NCBI GenBank assembly: GCA_002311665.1
Contig: DBYX01000010.1
Span: 77,719-141,718 of the forward strand
From: Lachnoclostridium sp. UBA1175
Lineage (GTDB): Bacteria > Bacillota > Clostridia > Lachnospirales > Lachnospiraceae
DNA length: 64,000 nt
Direction: 5' to 3'
Below are positions 16,276 to 24,878 of this stretch, piece after piece. A model generated the notes under the pieces. That model searched no databases. It was not told where the DNA came from and saw only the letters and a list, made by a program, of their open reading frames with translations. Numbering within the stretch: position 1 is the first letter of the stretch; each line of letters opens with the position of its first letter. The position numbers were made by a program, and so were the translations under genes.

Positions 16276-17400
16276 CTACTGCAATTCCTTTGCGTAAAGG
16301 CGATCCGTCCCGCCGCCGTAGTTGACGATATCCTTCACATAGGTGTATCCGTACCGCTCATACAGCCCCGTGTACTCGGTCGGAATGTAGGTCTTCGTAA
16401 AGCCCTGCTCCTTCGCGTACCGGTTGGCCGCGTCGATCAGCCTGCCGCTTATGTGATTGCCGCGGAACTCTTGCTCCACGAACACGCACGACACCCACGG
16501 ATAGATTTCCGGGAGCGGATAGTAGTCCGTCTTCAGAAGCGATGCCATTCCGACAATCCTACCGTCCCGCACCGCCGCAAACATCGTCTCCCAGTCCGTG
16601 AACTCCCAATTGCGGATCAAGCCTGCGATGTGGTCGCGAACCTCCGTCCACGAGCAATTTTCCACGAAATGAAGGAACTCCGCCGCGAACGGTGTATCCC
16701 TGTCAACCTTGACGATCGCCACATCCTCCGCTGCCGCGTCCGCATTCTTGAAAACCTCATCAAACCCGAAATGCTTCGCCGTCAGTGCCGCATTTTCCTC
16801 GACACTCCGGCCGTCCGCGCGGTCGAGCCAGAAATACTCGCTCGCCCTCACGTCCTCATAATATTTCGCATTGAGCGAAAGAAGCGTTTCGTTGCAGGTC
16901 GCCTTGGCCTTCTCGAAATCGGTCGCGCTGTGGATGAAATCGCTGAAGCCCTGATGATCGGGGCGGTTGCAATACTCGTCCACAAGGTTTTCCGGCTTCT
17001 TCAGCATGAACGCCACGTGACCGGGATCCGTGATCTGCGCCGCCTGCTCCAGTGTCAGATGGCAGTCGCACAGCACGATCTGATCCTTCGACATCCTCAT
17101 GAGATCGAGCAGCACAAAATCAAGCTGCTCTCTCGTGTTCTTAAGAAGCCACGCCTTGTACTCCTCGACGCTCCGCCCGAAGAACTCGTCCGCATTGCGG
17201 AACTCTTTGTTCATCGCCGGCTGCGACTCCGGATCAGACATTGCCTGGTGCTCCGGAAAACGCTCGTCGATGTCGTAGACCGGAATCCCGTATTTTTTTG
17301 CGAGCGCCCGCGATACGGTCGTCTTGCCGCCGCAGGGCGTGCCCGCGATGAAGTATACATTTTTCAAATACTGTTTGATTATATTGTCCTGGAATATCAT
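16276..17400 (-). CDS. P-loop kinase fused to GNAT acetyltransferase
   Basis: 374 residues from the ATG at 17400 (AAGGAG eight bases upstream). Residues about 12-210 are a P-loop domain (FIAGTPCGGKTTVS, 18-31) with LCDCHLTLEQAAQITDPGHV as a possible Walker B/substrate segment. Residues about 220-374 form a GNAT domain with VEQEFRGNHISGRLIDAANR as CoA loop and a C-terminal LYERYGYTYV. Both domains keep their key motifs. Such a phosphorylate-plus-acetylate architecture recalls bifunctional drug-modifying enzymes such as AAC-APH, but the kinase half here is P-loop, not APH. Substrate unknown. Confidence 0.8.
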   Translation of the reverse strand: MIFQDNIIKQYLKNVYFIAGTPCGGKTTVSRALAKKYGIPVYDIDERFPEHQAMSDPESQPAMNKEFRNADEFFGRSVEEYKAWLLKNTREQLDFVLLDLMRMSKDQIVLCDCHLTLEQAAQITDPGHVAFMLKKPENLVDEYCNRPDHQGFSDFIHSATDFEKAKATCNETLLSLNAKYYEDVRASEYFWLDRADGRSVEENAALTAKHFGFDEVFKNADAAAEDVAIVKVDRDTPFAAEFLHFVENCSWTEVRDHIAGLIRNWEFTDWETMFAAVRDGRIVGMASLLKTDYYPLPEIYPWVSCVFVEQEFRGNHISGRLIDAANRYAKEQGFTKTYIPTEYTGLYERYGYTYVKDIVNYGGGTDRLYAKELQ

Positions 17401-17531
17401 TTTTGTTTCTCCTTTTGAATCAATAGTTTCATTGTCTCGTCTTTTTTCCAAACGTGAAACCATCGATCAACGGTCTCACGCGATCAGATATTCCGGAGTC
17501 TTAAAAACATTACCATGGAAATCACCCTTTC

Positions 17532-18239
17532 TCAGCTTTGGGCCCGCTCCACCGAGCCGGTCACTCCTTCTTTGAAAACATTCAGATGCCTTGCGTCCAC
17601 CGAGTACTCGAGGATCGGCATTGAGAGGATGCCCGGTTTGCGATCGAACCGGACCGATGTGATGCATGTGTGCGGAACATGCCCGAACATAACGCACATG
17701 TGAGGGAACGGAATGTTGAACAATCGCGACAGAAGCGCCGTTGAAGAACCGCCGTGGCTGAACAGTACGATCGTCTTCTTATCGTCGTTCTCGTTCGTGC
17801 AGCGGTAGTACAGTCCTTCGCGCTTGTAGCCGAGCGTCGCCAGCCACCCGTCTACCCCGACCTGCACCGAGTTCACGTCGACCGTCGCGGTGTTGTTCGC
17901 GAAGTCGGAAAATGCCTGCCAGTTCGGGTCCTGCAGATTCACTCCCTTGTGCATCAATCCGAAAGAGCACATCCATGGATTTCCCTCACGATACAGGTTC
18001 TCCAGACTTCCGAACCGAAGTTCCCGCATGAAATCAAGCGTGTGGATCTCCTTGATCCCCGACAGCTCCGAGAACGGCTTGGCGGTCTGCTGCGCGCGTC
18101 CCTGCGGCGAACAGTAGATCTCCTCAATCCCCTCCTCCATCAGTCGCTGCGCAACCACTTTCGCCTGCTCGTGCCCGAGCTCCGTCAGGCAGTCCAACTC
18201 GTAGTTCGGATCCCCGTGACGTACCAAAATCAGTCTCAT
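17532..18239 (-). CDS. Histidine phosphatase family protein (phosphoglycerate mutase-like)
   Basis: 235 residues. LVRHGDPNY (residues 5-13) gives the catalytic RHG His; the second His is in VLFSHGGSSTALL, and an intervening IYCSPQGRAQQTA carries the phosphate-binding Arg. This is the branch-1 histidine acid phosphatase fold. The substrate could be a sugar phosphate, nucleotide or cobalamin precursor; there is no local hint. The start follows GAGGG. It is isolated from its neighbours by about 130-180 bp on each side, so it may have its own promoter. Confidence 0.88.
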   Translation of the reverse strand: MRLILVRHGDPNYELDCLTELGHEQAKVVAQRLMEEGIEEIYCSPQGRAQQTAKPFSELSGIKEIHTLDFMRELRFGSLENLYREGNPWMCSFGLMHKGVNLQDPNWQAFSDFANNTATVDVNSVQVGVDGWLATLGYKREGLYYRCTNENDDKKTIVLFSHGGSSTALLSRLFNIPFPHMCVMFGHVPHTCITSVRFDRKPGILSMPILEYSVDARHLNVFKEGVTGSVERAQS

Positions 18240-18387
18240 CGCATTTCCCTCGCATTTTCAAAAAATTCATCCCGGATCCTTCCAAAATCCGGACGATATC
18301 TCTTACTATCCGGTCACTCATAGAACGTATGCTTCACGCTCAGCACGTGTACTCTGTTCTCCGTGTGAAACCGCATCTTTGCGCTCT

Positions 18388-18421
18388 TGGGGGAACGCTG
18401 ATTTAATCAGCATTTCCTTAG
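18388..18421. repeat. Inverted-repeat element overlapping a stop codon (copy 2)
   Basis: GCTGATT and AATCAGC form a perfect 7-bp dyad around a single T, within AACGCTGATT, AATCAGCATTT and CCTTAGA. It overlaps the TAA stop of the gene at 18418 and resembles the element at 6845-6880 in sequence and placement. No T tract follows on the minus strand. Confidence 0.5.
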
Positions 18422-18969
18422 ATGTCCTTCAACTCTTCCCTCTCCCGGTCGAAGTCCGTACTCCAATAGTCCCTGCCGCAATTATCCGAGCCGTCTTTCT
18501 CTATTTCGAGGATTTCACGATCCGAAACGTAACTCTTCAACTGCAGAAACAGACTCAACGGAAACTCATAGTTCCATTCCCTGCGATAACCGAACAGTCC
18601 GAACCGCTGCAACACATCGGACATTTCGCTCACGAAATCTCTCAGGAAACGATCCCGATCCACAGTGATGACGCTTGCGCCCGTCATTTTCCCCCGGGAA
18701 GACGATTCATACGTAGTCACGCGGAAGATCAGATTGTCTCCGTCCGCTGTTACCTCCCACTCGGAAAACCGTGGTTCCTCATCCGTTGTGAAGCTGTCCG
18801 CGCGTTCGTCCTTCGGCCACCGCTCGATGGCCGCTGTCAGCGCCAGCATGAAATCATCCGGAAAATTCGTGAGATAACTCACATCAAAAAAGTACTCCTC
18901 TGTATCATCGCGGATAATGAATGTCATCCAGCCCGCAAGTACCTGCTGCACCTCAAACAATTTCTGCAT
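18418..18969 (-). CDS. Conserved-looking hypothetical protein
   Basis: 183 residues from the ATG at 18969, which has AAAGGA seven bases upstream; this start overlaps the end of the tandem-GNAT gene by 17 bp. No signal peptide or membrane segment. It has alternating strands and helices and is rich in Asp, Glu and Trp (FFDVSYLTNFPDDFMLALTA, ending EREELKDI). I do not recognise the family. The overlap with the GNAT gene and normal codon use support a real, co-translated gene. Confidence 0.65.
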   Translation of the reverse strand: MQKLFEVQQVLAGWMTFIIRDDTEEYFFDVSYLTNFPDDFMLALTAAIERWPKDERADSFTTDEEPRFSEWEVTADGDNLIFRVTTYESSSRGKMTGASVITVDRDRFLRDFVSEMSDVLQRFGLFGYRREWNYEFPLSLFLQLKSYVSDREILEIEKDGSDNCGRDYWSTDFDREREELKDI

Positions 18970-20068
18970 TTTTGAATCCTTTCCCGTTCCACTGCAGCAC
19001 CGTTTTGTAGCCAAGCTTCGCATACCACTGCGTCTCGTACGTGTAGTGGATATAGCTGTAGTCGAAAAATTCGTCCCGCAGGATCTGCGTGACGTTCCGG
19101 ACCATCGTGAGCCCGATACCGCGGTCGCGGTATTCCGGAAGCGTCCCGACACAGCCCGGCCCGCCGATCTTCCATGTCATACCGTTCACGACATGCTCAC
19201 CGAAATCCTCGATCATACAGAAACTCGCGATCTTGCCGTCCACAAATCCACAGTAAACGCGCGACTCTTTCGAAAAAAGCGGCACCCAGTGCGGAATGAC
19301 CTTCGCGACAGCCTCCTTCAGTTCCTCGAAATCACCCTCGTAGTAACCGAAGGTCACATTTTCCGGAAAAACCTTTACATAACATTCCGGGTCAAACTCC
19401 TGAAGCCTCAGAAACTGCTCCGAAGCGGCTTCATCATCCGGCACGCGCTTCACATAGTCTCGATCGAAGAACCCCGGATGAATATCCAGGAAAAGCTTCT
19501 CGTACTGCTCCTGCGTCACGCGGTCGCCGCGAAGCACCGAGTAGTACGCCGTGTCGTGGATCCCGCGGATGTTTTTCTTCGACCCGCGCAAAATACCGTC
19601 AAAATGCATGCCGGCCTTCTGCATCACGCGCCCCGACTTCGGGTTGCGAAGGTCGTGCGTCGCGTAGATCCGCATCAGGTCGCTCTCGCCCTCAAAGAGG
19701 TAGTTGATCACGGCCCGCAGCGCCTCCGGCATGTAGCCCCGTCCCCAGTAAGCCTTGCCCAGGCAATAGCCAACCTCATAGGAGCATGTCCGCTCGTCGC
19801 GCTCGACAACCGCGATGTTGCCGATGACACGGTCATCCCCCTTGACGGTGATGCCCCAGTTGTAGGTCTTCCCGTCCTCGTAGAACGATACCCACTTTGT
19901 CAGGAGACTTCTCGTAAAATCAACGCTCGTGTGCGTCGGCCACGAGAGAAACTTCGTGACCTCCGGGTCAGACGTCCAGTTGTTGAACATATCCTCCGCG
20001 TCCTCAACCCGGTATCTCCGAAGGATCAGACGCTCCGTCTCGATTGTCCTGGTTCCGATCGTATCCAT
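18953..20068 (-). CDS. Tandem GNAT protein (RimJ/RimL-like plus second GNAT)
   Basis: 371 residues. The N-terminal domain (about 1-185) is of the RimJ/RimL/ribosomal-protein acetyltransferase type: ERLILRRYRVEDAEDMFNNW at 11-30, and GKAYWGRGYMPEALRAV as CoA loop. The C-terminal domain (about 230-371) is a second GNAT with GTLPEYRDRGIGLTMVRNV and YAKLGYKTV. Both CoA loops look intact. The start follows GGAGAAAGAG. The downstream hypothetical gene overlaps its end. Confidence 0.85.
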   Translation of the reverse strand: MDTIGTRTIETERLILRRYRVEDAEDMFNNWTSDPEVTKFLSWPTHTSVDFTRSLLTKWVSFYEDGKTYNWGITVKGDDRVIGNIAVVERDERTCSYEVGYCLGKAYWGRGYMPEALRAVINYLFEGESDLMRIYATHDLRNPKSGRVMQKAGMHFDGILRGSKKNIRGIHDTAYYSVLRGDRVTQEQYEKLFLDIHPGFFDRDYVKRVPDDEAASEQFLRLQEFDPECYVKVFPENVTFGYYEGDFEELKEAVAKVIPHWVPLFSKESRVYCGFVDGKIASFCMIEDFGEHVVNGMTWKIGGPGCVGTLPEYRDRGIGLTMVRNVTQILRDEFFDYSYIHYTYETQWYAKLGYKTVLQWNGKGFKNAEIV

Positions 20069-20078
20069 GCTCTTTCTC

Positions 20079-20735
20079 CTATGCCAGCCAGTAGGTTCCG
20101 TCCGGCGACTGATACAGCGCCCCGACCTCCTCCGAGATCGTGTTGCCGTCCATGTCCTTGACGATCACCCTGTGGTAGTACTTGTATTGGTCGGTCGCGC
20201 GGTCATTTTCCTCGTCCCAGCCTTCCTCAACCCATTCCTCGAGGTAAACCTTTCCGTCCTCGATCAGCGCGACGGTCTGATGCGGTGTGAGCGTCATCGT
20301 AAAATGCTCCGGATAAAAGCATTCCGCCGTCTCGCCGTTCTGGCTGAGCACGTGCACTTCGCTTCCGAGGATCCGCAGGTTGTAAAGCTTCACCTCGTCC
20401 GTTCCGAAGGCCGTGACCGCCTCGGGCTTTTCCTCGGGAAGATAGCGAAACAGCGTCACCTTCCCTTTTCCGTAATCGCCCTGCAGAAACCAATATTGTC
20501 CGTTTGCGTACACCGGGTTTGTGTACGCCGTATTCTTCCTCTTGCGGAACGGCTTATACACCTTTCCGTTTGAAAAATCGTAGAACATGATCACCGAGCC
20601 GGGGTAACCGCCGCGCTCCGCCCACTCGACCAGATCGTACAGATCCGAGGTGTCCGTGTGCGCGTACGCAAGGCGGTCCTGCCCGTAAATCTTCTCGATG
20701 TACCGTCCTTCAACAGTGTCAAACCGTTTGATCAT
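20079..20735 (-). CDS. Hypothetical protein
   Basis: 218 residues. The ATG at 20735 has GGAG five bases upstream; a GTG two codons earlier is possible. There is no signal peptide or membrane helix. The sequence is beta-rich and aromatic, with repeated short strands (YANGQYWFLQGDYGKGKVTL, LRILGSEVHVLSQNGE), which suggests a beta-propeller-like or beta-sandwich fold. The start overlaps the end of the ABC-F gene by 17 bp, so it is probably translated with it. Function unknown. Confidence 0.65.
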   Translation of the reverse strand: MIKRFDTVEGRYIEKIYGQDRLAYAHTDTSDLYDLVEWAERGGYPGSVIMFYDFSNGKVYKPFRKRKNTAYTNPVYANGQYWFLQGDYGKGKVTLFRYLPEEKPEAVTAFGTDEVKLYNLRILGSEVHVLSQNGETAECFYPEHFTMTLTPHQTVALIEDGKVYLEEWVEEGWDEENDRATDQYKYYHRVIVKDMDGNTISEEVGALYQSPDGTYWLA

Positions 20736-22290
20736 AATCACTCCAATCTTCTTCCTTCACGAGCCCTTCCGGACCGAGCCGGTAGATCGTGTCGCATACT
20801 TCCGTCAGGTATTTGCGGTCGTGTGAAACGCTGATGATCGCCCCCGGAAAATCCTTGAGCATCCTTCGAATCACCGGTCCCGACAGCGGCGAAAAATTCC
20901 GCGTCGGCTCGTCGAGGATGAGCACGTTCGCTCCCGACATGCTGAGCTTCAGAAGCAAAACCTTCGCCTTCTGTCCGCCCGAGAGTTCGCGGATCGGATG
21001 ATCCATCTCGTCCGCCGTGTACTTGAGTGAACCAAGATACGTGCGGATCCGTGTCCGCTCCTCCTTGTCACCGGTCGTATCCAGATAGTCAACGGGCGTC
21101 TCTTCGAGGTCCAGAAGTTCCTCGTAGTTCTGCGGCATGTACTGTGCCCGCAAATCCGGTCTTGAGAGCAGTTCCTCCGCGATCTTCGTGATCAGCGTCG
21201 TCTTGCCGCAGCCGTTGTAGCCGATGATACCGATCTTCTCGGAACCGCGAACCTTGAGGGTTACATTTTCCGCTAAGACGCGGCTGCAGTCCACCGTCGT
21301 AAGCGCCGGGATGTCGCATTGGATCACCCACTTGCCGGACGGGATCACACTGTTCTCGTCGCCGAGCTTGAAGAAGATCGCCTCCTCCTGCTCCGGCATC
21401 TCGGTCATATCCTCGTCCTCGCGCTCGAAGCGGTGCTCGAGCGACTTGACGTTCTTCATTTTCTTCTTGAGAATCCGCCCGACCGCGTCGTGGAACGAGT
21501 AGTGTGCGTTGCTCAGCTGCGCGTTCACCGCCTGCTCCTGCTTTCGGATCTTCTCGTCGCGGATGCGCTTTTCGCGGCGTTCGCACTGCGCGACCTGCTC
21601 CTGCTTCTCGAATGCATTCTGCCGCTCCTCGACATACTGCCGGTACGGCACGTTCGCCACCGTATGGCGGCACATTGTCTTTCTTCGGATCTGCTCAAAA
21701 TGCACCACCCGGTTTGCCGTATGCTCAATCAGCGTCTCGTCGTGTGAGATGAACAGCACCGCGTGCGGCCAGCTGTTGATCAACTCCTCCATCCACTCGA
21801 GCGTCTCGATGTCGATGTCGTTCGACGGCTCGTCCAGCAGCAGGATCGTCGGATTCTCCGCAAGTATCCTCATCATCTGCGCCTTCACGCGCTCACCGCC
21901 GGACAGCGTGCACATCTCCTGCTCGCGGTAGAAAAACTCCGCTTCGACGTGGCAGTCCGACGCCAGCTTCGAGAGCTCCTTCGGCGTCTTGTCGAGGAAT
22001 TCCGCGCTCTCGCAGAAGTACTCGCAGACCGTCTTGTGCTTCGCATCCTCCGGAAGCTCCTGCGGCAGGTATCCGAGCTTTTCGCCGCTCATGACCCTCT
22101 CACCCTTGTAGTCGACATAGTCGTCAACGAGCTCCGGATCATAGATCCACTTCATCAATGTGGACTTTCCGTTTCCCTCCTCGCCGATCATCACGGCACG
22201 GTCGCCGTCGTTCAGGACGAGGGAGAAATTCTGAAGGATCGTATGCAGATCCTTATTATGAGTTATTGTAACATTTTTTATCTGAAACAT
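20719..22290 (-). CDS. ABC-F family ATPase (possible antibiotic-resistance ribosome protector)
   Basis: 523 residues with two ABC domains and no membrane segments. NBD1: GEEGNGKST, LSGGERVKAQ, LLLDEPSNDID. A long charged interdomain linker lies at about 215-300. NBD2: GYNGCGKTT, LSGGQKAKVLL, LILDEPTRNFSPLSG. ABC-F proteins bind the ribosomal E site; a subset (Vga/Lsa/VmlR types) displaces antibiotics. That this one does so is suggested by its leader: consensus promoter, a small upstream ORF and a terminator-attenuator (22418-22672). The ATG at 22290 has AGGTGAT eight bases upstream. A hairpin ACTTTCC/GGAAAGT (22307-22323) sits just ahead of the ribosome site. Confidence 0.88.
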   Translation of the reverse strand: MFQIKNVTITHNKDLHTILQNFSLVLNDGDRAVMIGEEGNGKSTLMKWIYDPELVDDYVDYKGERVMSGEKLGYLPQELPEDAKHKTVCEYFCESAEFLDKTPKELSKLASDCHVEAEFFYREQEMCTLSGGERVKAQMMRILAENPTILLLDEPSNDIDIETLEWMEELINSWPHAVLFISHDETLIEHTANRVVHFEQIRRKTMCRHTVANVPYRQYVEERQNAFEKQEQVAQCERREKRIRDEKIRKQEQAVNAQLSNAHYSFHDAVGRILKKKMKNVKSLEHRFEREDEDMTEMPEQEEAIFFKLGDENSVIPSGKWVIQCDIPALTTVDCSRVLAENVTLKVRGSEKIGIIGYNGCGKTTLITKIAEELLSRPDLRAQYMPQNYEELLDLEETPVDYLDTTGDKEERTRIRTYLGSLKYTADEMDHPIRELSGGQKAKVLLLKLSMSGANVLILDEPTRNFSPLSGPVIRRMLKDFPGAIISVSHDRKYLTEVCDTIYRLGPEGLVKEEDWSDYDQTV

Positions 22291-22417
22291 AAAGATTATC
22301 ACCTCGACTTTCCAATGGAAAGTTGCCTCTGAGAAACGCTTCGCAAACCTCATTTCATGCGGTGCCGAGTAACCGTACGCCGGCTCCTGCCGGTGAGATT
22401 ACTCTCGCTTGGCGCGC

Positions 22418-22449
22418 AAAAAAGCCCCGGCACCTTCCGGTGTCGGGGC
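22418..22449 (-). terminator. Intrinsic terminator acting as attenuator in the ABC-F leader
   Basis: Read on the minus strand: an 11-bp GC-rich stem (22449-22439 with 22434-22424, one G-U), 4-nt loop, then six U (22423-22418). It lies between the leader promoter/upstream ORF and the ABC-F start, so it must be read through for expression. It ends about 125 bases before the ABC-F ATG. Confidence 0.85.
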
Positions 22450-22505
22450 AAAATATCGGCATAATAATCCTATGCAAAGTCAAAGTACAGGCATAGTACT
22501 ATCGC

Positions 22506-22577
22506 TTATTCCGCGCTTCTCCGGGAGGCAACTTCAATATACAAATGTGTTCTTTTATTACGTTTTGTGACTATCAT
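22506..22577 (-). CDS. Leader peptide ORF (23 aa) of the ABC-F attenuator
   Basis: ATG at 22577 preceded by an ideal site AGGGAGGTATACAA; 23 codons, ending TAA. The peptide runs MIVTKRNKRT, then HLYIEV, then ASRRSAE: basic, with no similarity I recognise. The RNA around its start (GGGAGGTATACAAATG, 22590-22575) can pair with its own later codons (CATTTGTATA at 22547-22538 and CCTCCC at 22528-22523), so ribosome position would change the folding. This is the classical arrangement of antibiotic-sensing leaders upstream of erm and ABC-F genes. Confidence 0.75.
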   Translation of the reverse strand: MIVTKRNKRTHLYIEVASRRSAE

Positions 22578-22643
22578 TTGTATACCTCCCTTTCTCGCTC
22601 ACGCGTATTTGTTATTGTCGTCTGATGACGCTCACTGTTTGGG

Positions 22644-22672
22644 ATTATACAGGGGCATTTGGAAAATGTCAA
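22644..22672 (-). promoter_or_regulatory. Consensus sigma-A promoter for the ABC-F leader
   Basis: On the minus strand: TTGACA (22672-22667), 17-bp spacer, TATAAT (22649-22644), a perfect match to the vegetative consensus. Transcription would start near 22637, about 60 bases before the leader ORF. Confidence 0.9.
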
Positions 22673-22731
22673 CCCCTGTTTTTCAGCACGCGGATTTTGC
22701 ATAATGCAAAGGGGGATCATTGTTCAAACAA

Positions 22732-24060
22732 CTACTCTTCGCGAAGCAATTCTATACTGCGATCTTTGTGAATACGATAATAAACATATAAGTCTGAAAT
22801 GATACTGATTCCAAACAAAACAACAAATGTCTCTATACAGGCATTTATAAATTCTCTCCTGTTCCATGAGATTGTCATTTCCAGAAACTGACTCATTGAC
22901 TCACGGAACCAGTTTGTCCCCAATAATCCCAAGGCAACAGAACACATAAACGACATCAAAACAACCACTCCGATCTCGAAAGCAAAAACAAAGAGGATTT
23001 CCTTCGGTCGATATCCTATTGCTTGCAGCATTCCCAAATAATGCTTCTTCTGCTCTGTTACAAAGGCCAACATACAGATCAAACCGACAAACACCGCAAT
23101 ACCAAATGCAATAACTGCTATTGTCACTATATGTGTCAGGAAAAAGATTTGTTTCTTTATGAATTCACAAAAGGTACAATATCCGTTTTTATTTCCCTTA
23201 ATACCAAACTCTTTTTCCACCCCTTGGAGAATCTCGCTTATCCTGTCATAATCCTTCAAATATGCATGAACCGTAAATGAAGTATCTTGCGTGTCCTCAT
23301 CACACATCTGAAAAACTGTCAGTTCACGTTTGGAAAGCACCGAAGACACTTCATCTTTCAGCACTCCCACAATCATTCCCTCAAACACAATGCTGTCGTC
23401 TTTGATAGTATCCAAACCATTAAAGCCTTGTTTCCTGATCAATGAAAACTCATACCCAAGTAAGCCTTCCCATTGATCTTCGTCAATTCCATACAGCCTC
23501 AAGATATCTGCCGGCAAGACCATTTCACCATCCGATTCCGGCAATCTGCCACACCTGAGGACTTCCTTGTTCCCTGTATGGTATTGATATTCCTGCAACT
23601 CTCTCGCGCTAAAAACAGCTATACCCTTTGTGTAACGATTATACCTTATGAAGTCCGTTCCATCCAAAGAATACGCTACACTGTACTTAGCCAATCCATA
23701 GTATTTCTCCCCGATACACGCGATAACTTCGCCGAAACTCAGTGGATATTCTTCATGATTATTCGGATTATGATAACATACAACTTCTGAATCAAATATT
23801 TGGATTTCCTCAACATCTTCCTGAGCTTTTAAAAAATCTGCTAATCGGTCTCTTTGATTTGATGTCGAAAAGGACAATCGACTTGCCGATGCATAAGCTC
23901 GCTCTGTCTGCTCCAGTCGACTTTCAAGCATACCGACGTATGCTTTCGTCATTATAAGCGATGTCTGTAATATCACAAGTCCGATCATCACTACCATACA
24001 ACGAAAACAATATTTCTTCAGATTTCTTAAAGCCATCCGAACCAGACTGAACACTCTCAC
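22732..24060 (-). CDS. ABC transporter permease, FtsX/MacB-like
   Basis: 442 residues. One N-terminal membrane helix (about 18-40), a long extracytoplasmic domain (about 45-310) and three C-terminal helices (about 315-345, 355-385, 400-430): the MacB/FtsX topology used in mechanotransmission rather than classical transport. The start is a GTG overlapping the upstream permease stop (GTGA). It is clearly AT-richer than flanking genes. It belongs with the ATPase at 24868 and the two lipoproteins upstream. Confidence 0.82.
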   Translation of the reverse strand: MRVFSLVRMALRNLKKYCFRCMVVMIGLVILQTSLIMTKAYVGMLESRLEQTERAYASASRLSFSTSNQRDRLADFLKAQEDVEEIQIFDSEVVCYHNPNNHEEYPLSFGEVIACIGEKYYGLAKYSVAYSLDGTDFIRYNRYTKGIAVFSARELQEYQYHTGNKEVLRCGRLPESDGEMVLPADILRLYGIDEDQWEGLLGYEFSLIRKQGFNGLDTIKDDSIVFEGMIVGVLKDEVSSVLSKRELTVFQMCDEDTQDTSFTVHAYLKDYDRISEILQGVEKEFGIKGNKNGYCTFCEFIKKQIFFLTHIVTIAVIAFGIAVFVGLICMLAFVTEQKKHYLGMLQAIGYRPKEILFVFAFEIGVVVLMSFMCSVALGLLGTNWFRESMSQFLEMTISWNRREFINACIETFVVLFGISIISDLYVYYRIHKDRSIELLREE

Positions 24061-24878
24061 GCAACCCTCTCCACATTACTGAACAAAACCCGCCTCAAAT
24101 ACCAGAGCAACAATAATCCAACACCGAATACTGTCATCAGTAACATCCAACCAAGCATAATCCATGAACCTTCAGTCGGAATGAACAATGCTGCTTCATC
24201 ACTAAACAACTGCCTCAGAATTGCCGATGCATGTTCTTCATACATTTTCCCTAACAGCTTGGCGAACAACGATGCCGGGATCATATACAAAGAAAAACGG
24301 ATCATTTGGTCCCCCCATATACGATAACGAGACCACCCAAGATAGTACAAAATCCTCAACCTAGTCTTTTCACGCAAAAGTATCATTGCTTCACCGCAAA
24401 TAATGAACACCAAATAAGCAACTGACGAAACAATCGCTAATCCCCAAAACAATTCACGAAAGAAACGGATATCATCAAGCAACCTCTTGATAGCCGTGTA
24501 TGCTTCACTGGATATGGCAAAATCTCCTGTATTTATTTTATCAACAATCCGGATACACTGTTCGTAATTATTTGCTTTGAATTTAGCGTGTATATGGTTT
24601 TTTTCCCCTTTTATTTCTTCTAAACTCAAACCTTCTTCTTGAACTTCGCGCTCAACAAAAGCAAGCTCATCAGAATTCATCCAATCGCAGGTTACTTCGT
24701 ACTCTTCAAATTCAGCTTTAAATACAATGTATGTCTGTAACGCTTTGGGAATACTGGTTGCATAATCCATCAATGTCATAGACAACCCCATTAAGCAAGA
24801 GGCAACCAATGCCATCACAAGCATACGCAGTCCACACAAACGCAATTCCATGAATAAAAGATGTACTCTATTTTTCAT
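24057..24878 (-). CDS. ABC transporter permease-like membrane protein
   Basis: 273 residues. N-terminal helix (about 14-34), a soluble loop of about 100 residues, then three helices (about 145-170, 185-205, 225-250). It looks like a shorter FtsX-like half that would pair with the 442-residue permease; the loop (ATSIPKALQTYIVFKAEFEE) is FtsX-like in feel. Its start lies inside the end of the ATPase gene (11-bp overlap), and its stop overlaps the next permease by 4 bp. AT-rich. Confidence 0.75.
   Translation of the reverse strand: MKNRVHLLFMELRLCGLRMLVMALVASCLMGLSMTLMDYATSIPKALQTYIVFKAEFEEYEVTCDWMNSDELAFVEREVQEEGLSLEEIKGEKNHIHAKFKANNYEQCIRIVDKINTGDFAISSEAYTAIKRLLDDIRFFRELFWGLAIVSSVAYLVFIICGEAMILLREKTRLRILYYLGWSRYRIWGDQMIRFSLYMIPASLFAKLLGKMYEEHASAILRQLFSDEAALFIPTEGSWIMLGWMLLMTVFGVGLLLLWYLRRVLFSNVERVA

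Noticed and set aside
18418..19152. Longer start for the 183-residue hypothetical gene
   Set aside because: The extra 61 residues are Arg/Ser/Thr-rich and are the shadow of the GNAT gene; the ATG at 18969 has its own ribosome site.
1..22290. Chromosomal integron cassette array
   Set aside because: The gene mix and single orientation fit, but gaps of 8-60 bp and several gene overlaps leave no room for attC sites of 57 bp or more, and there is no integrase in view.
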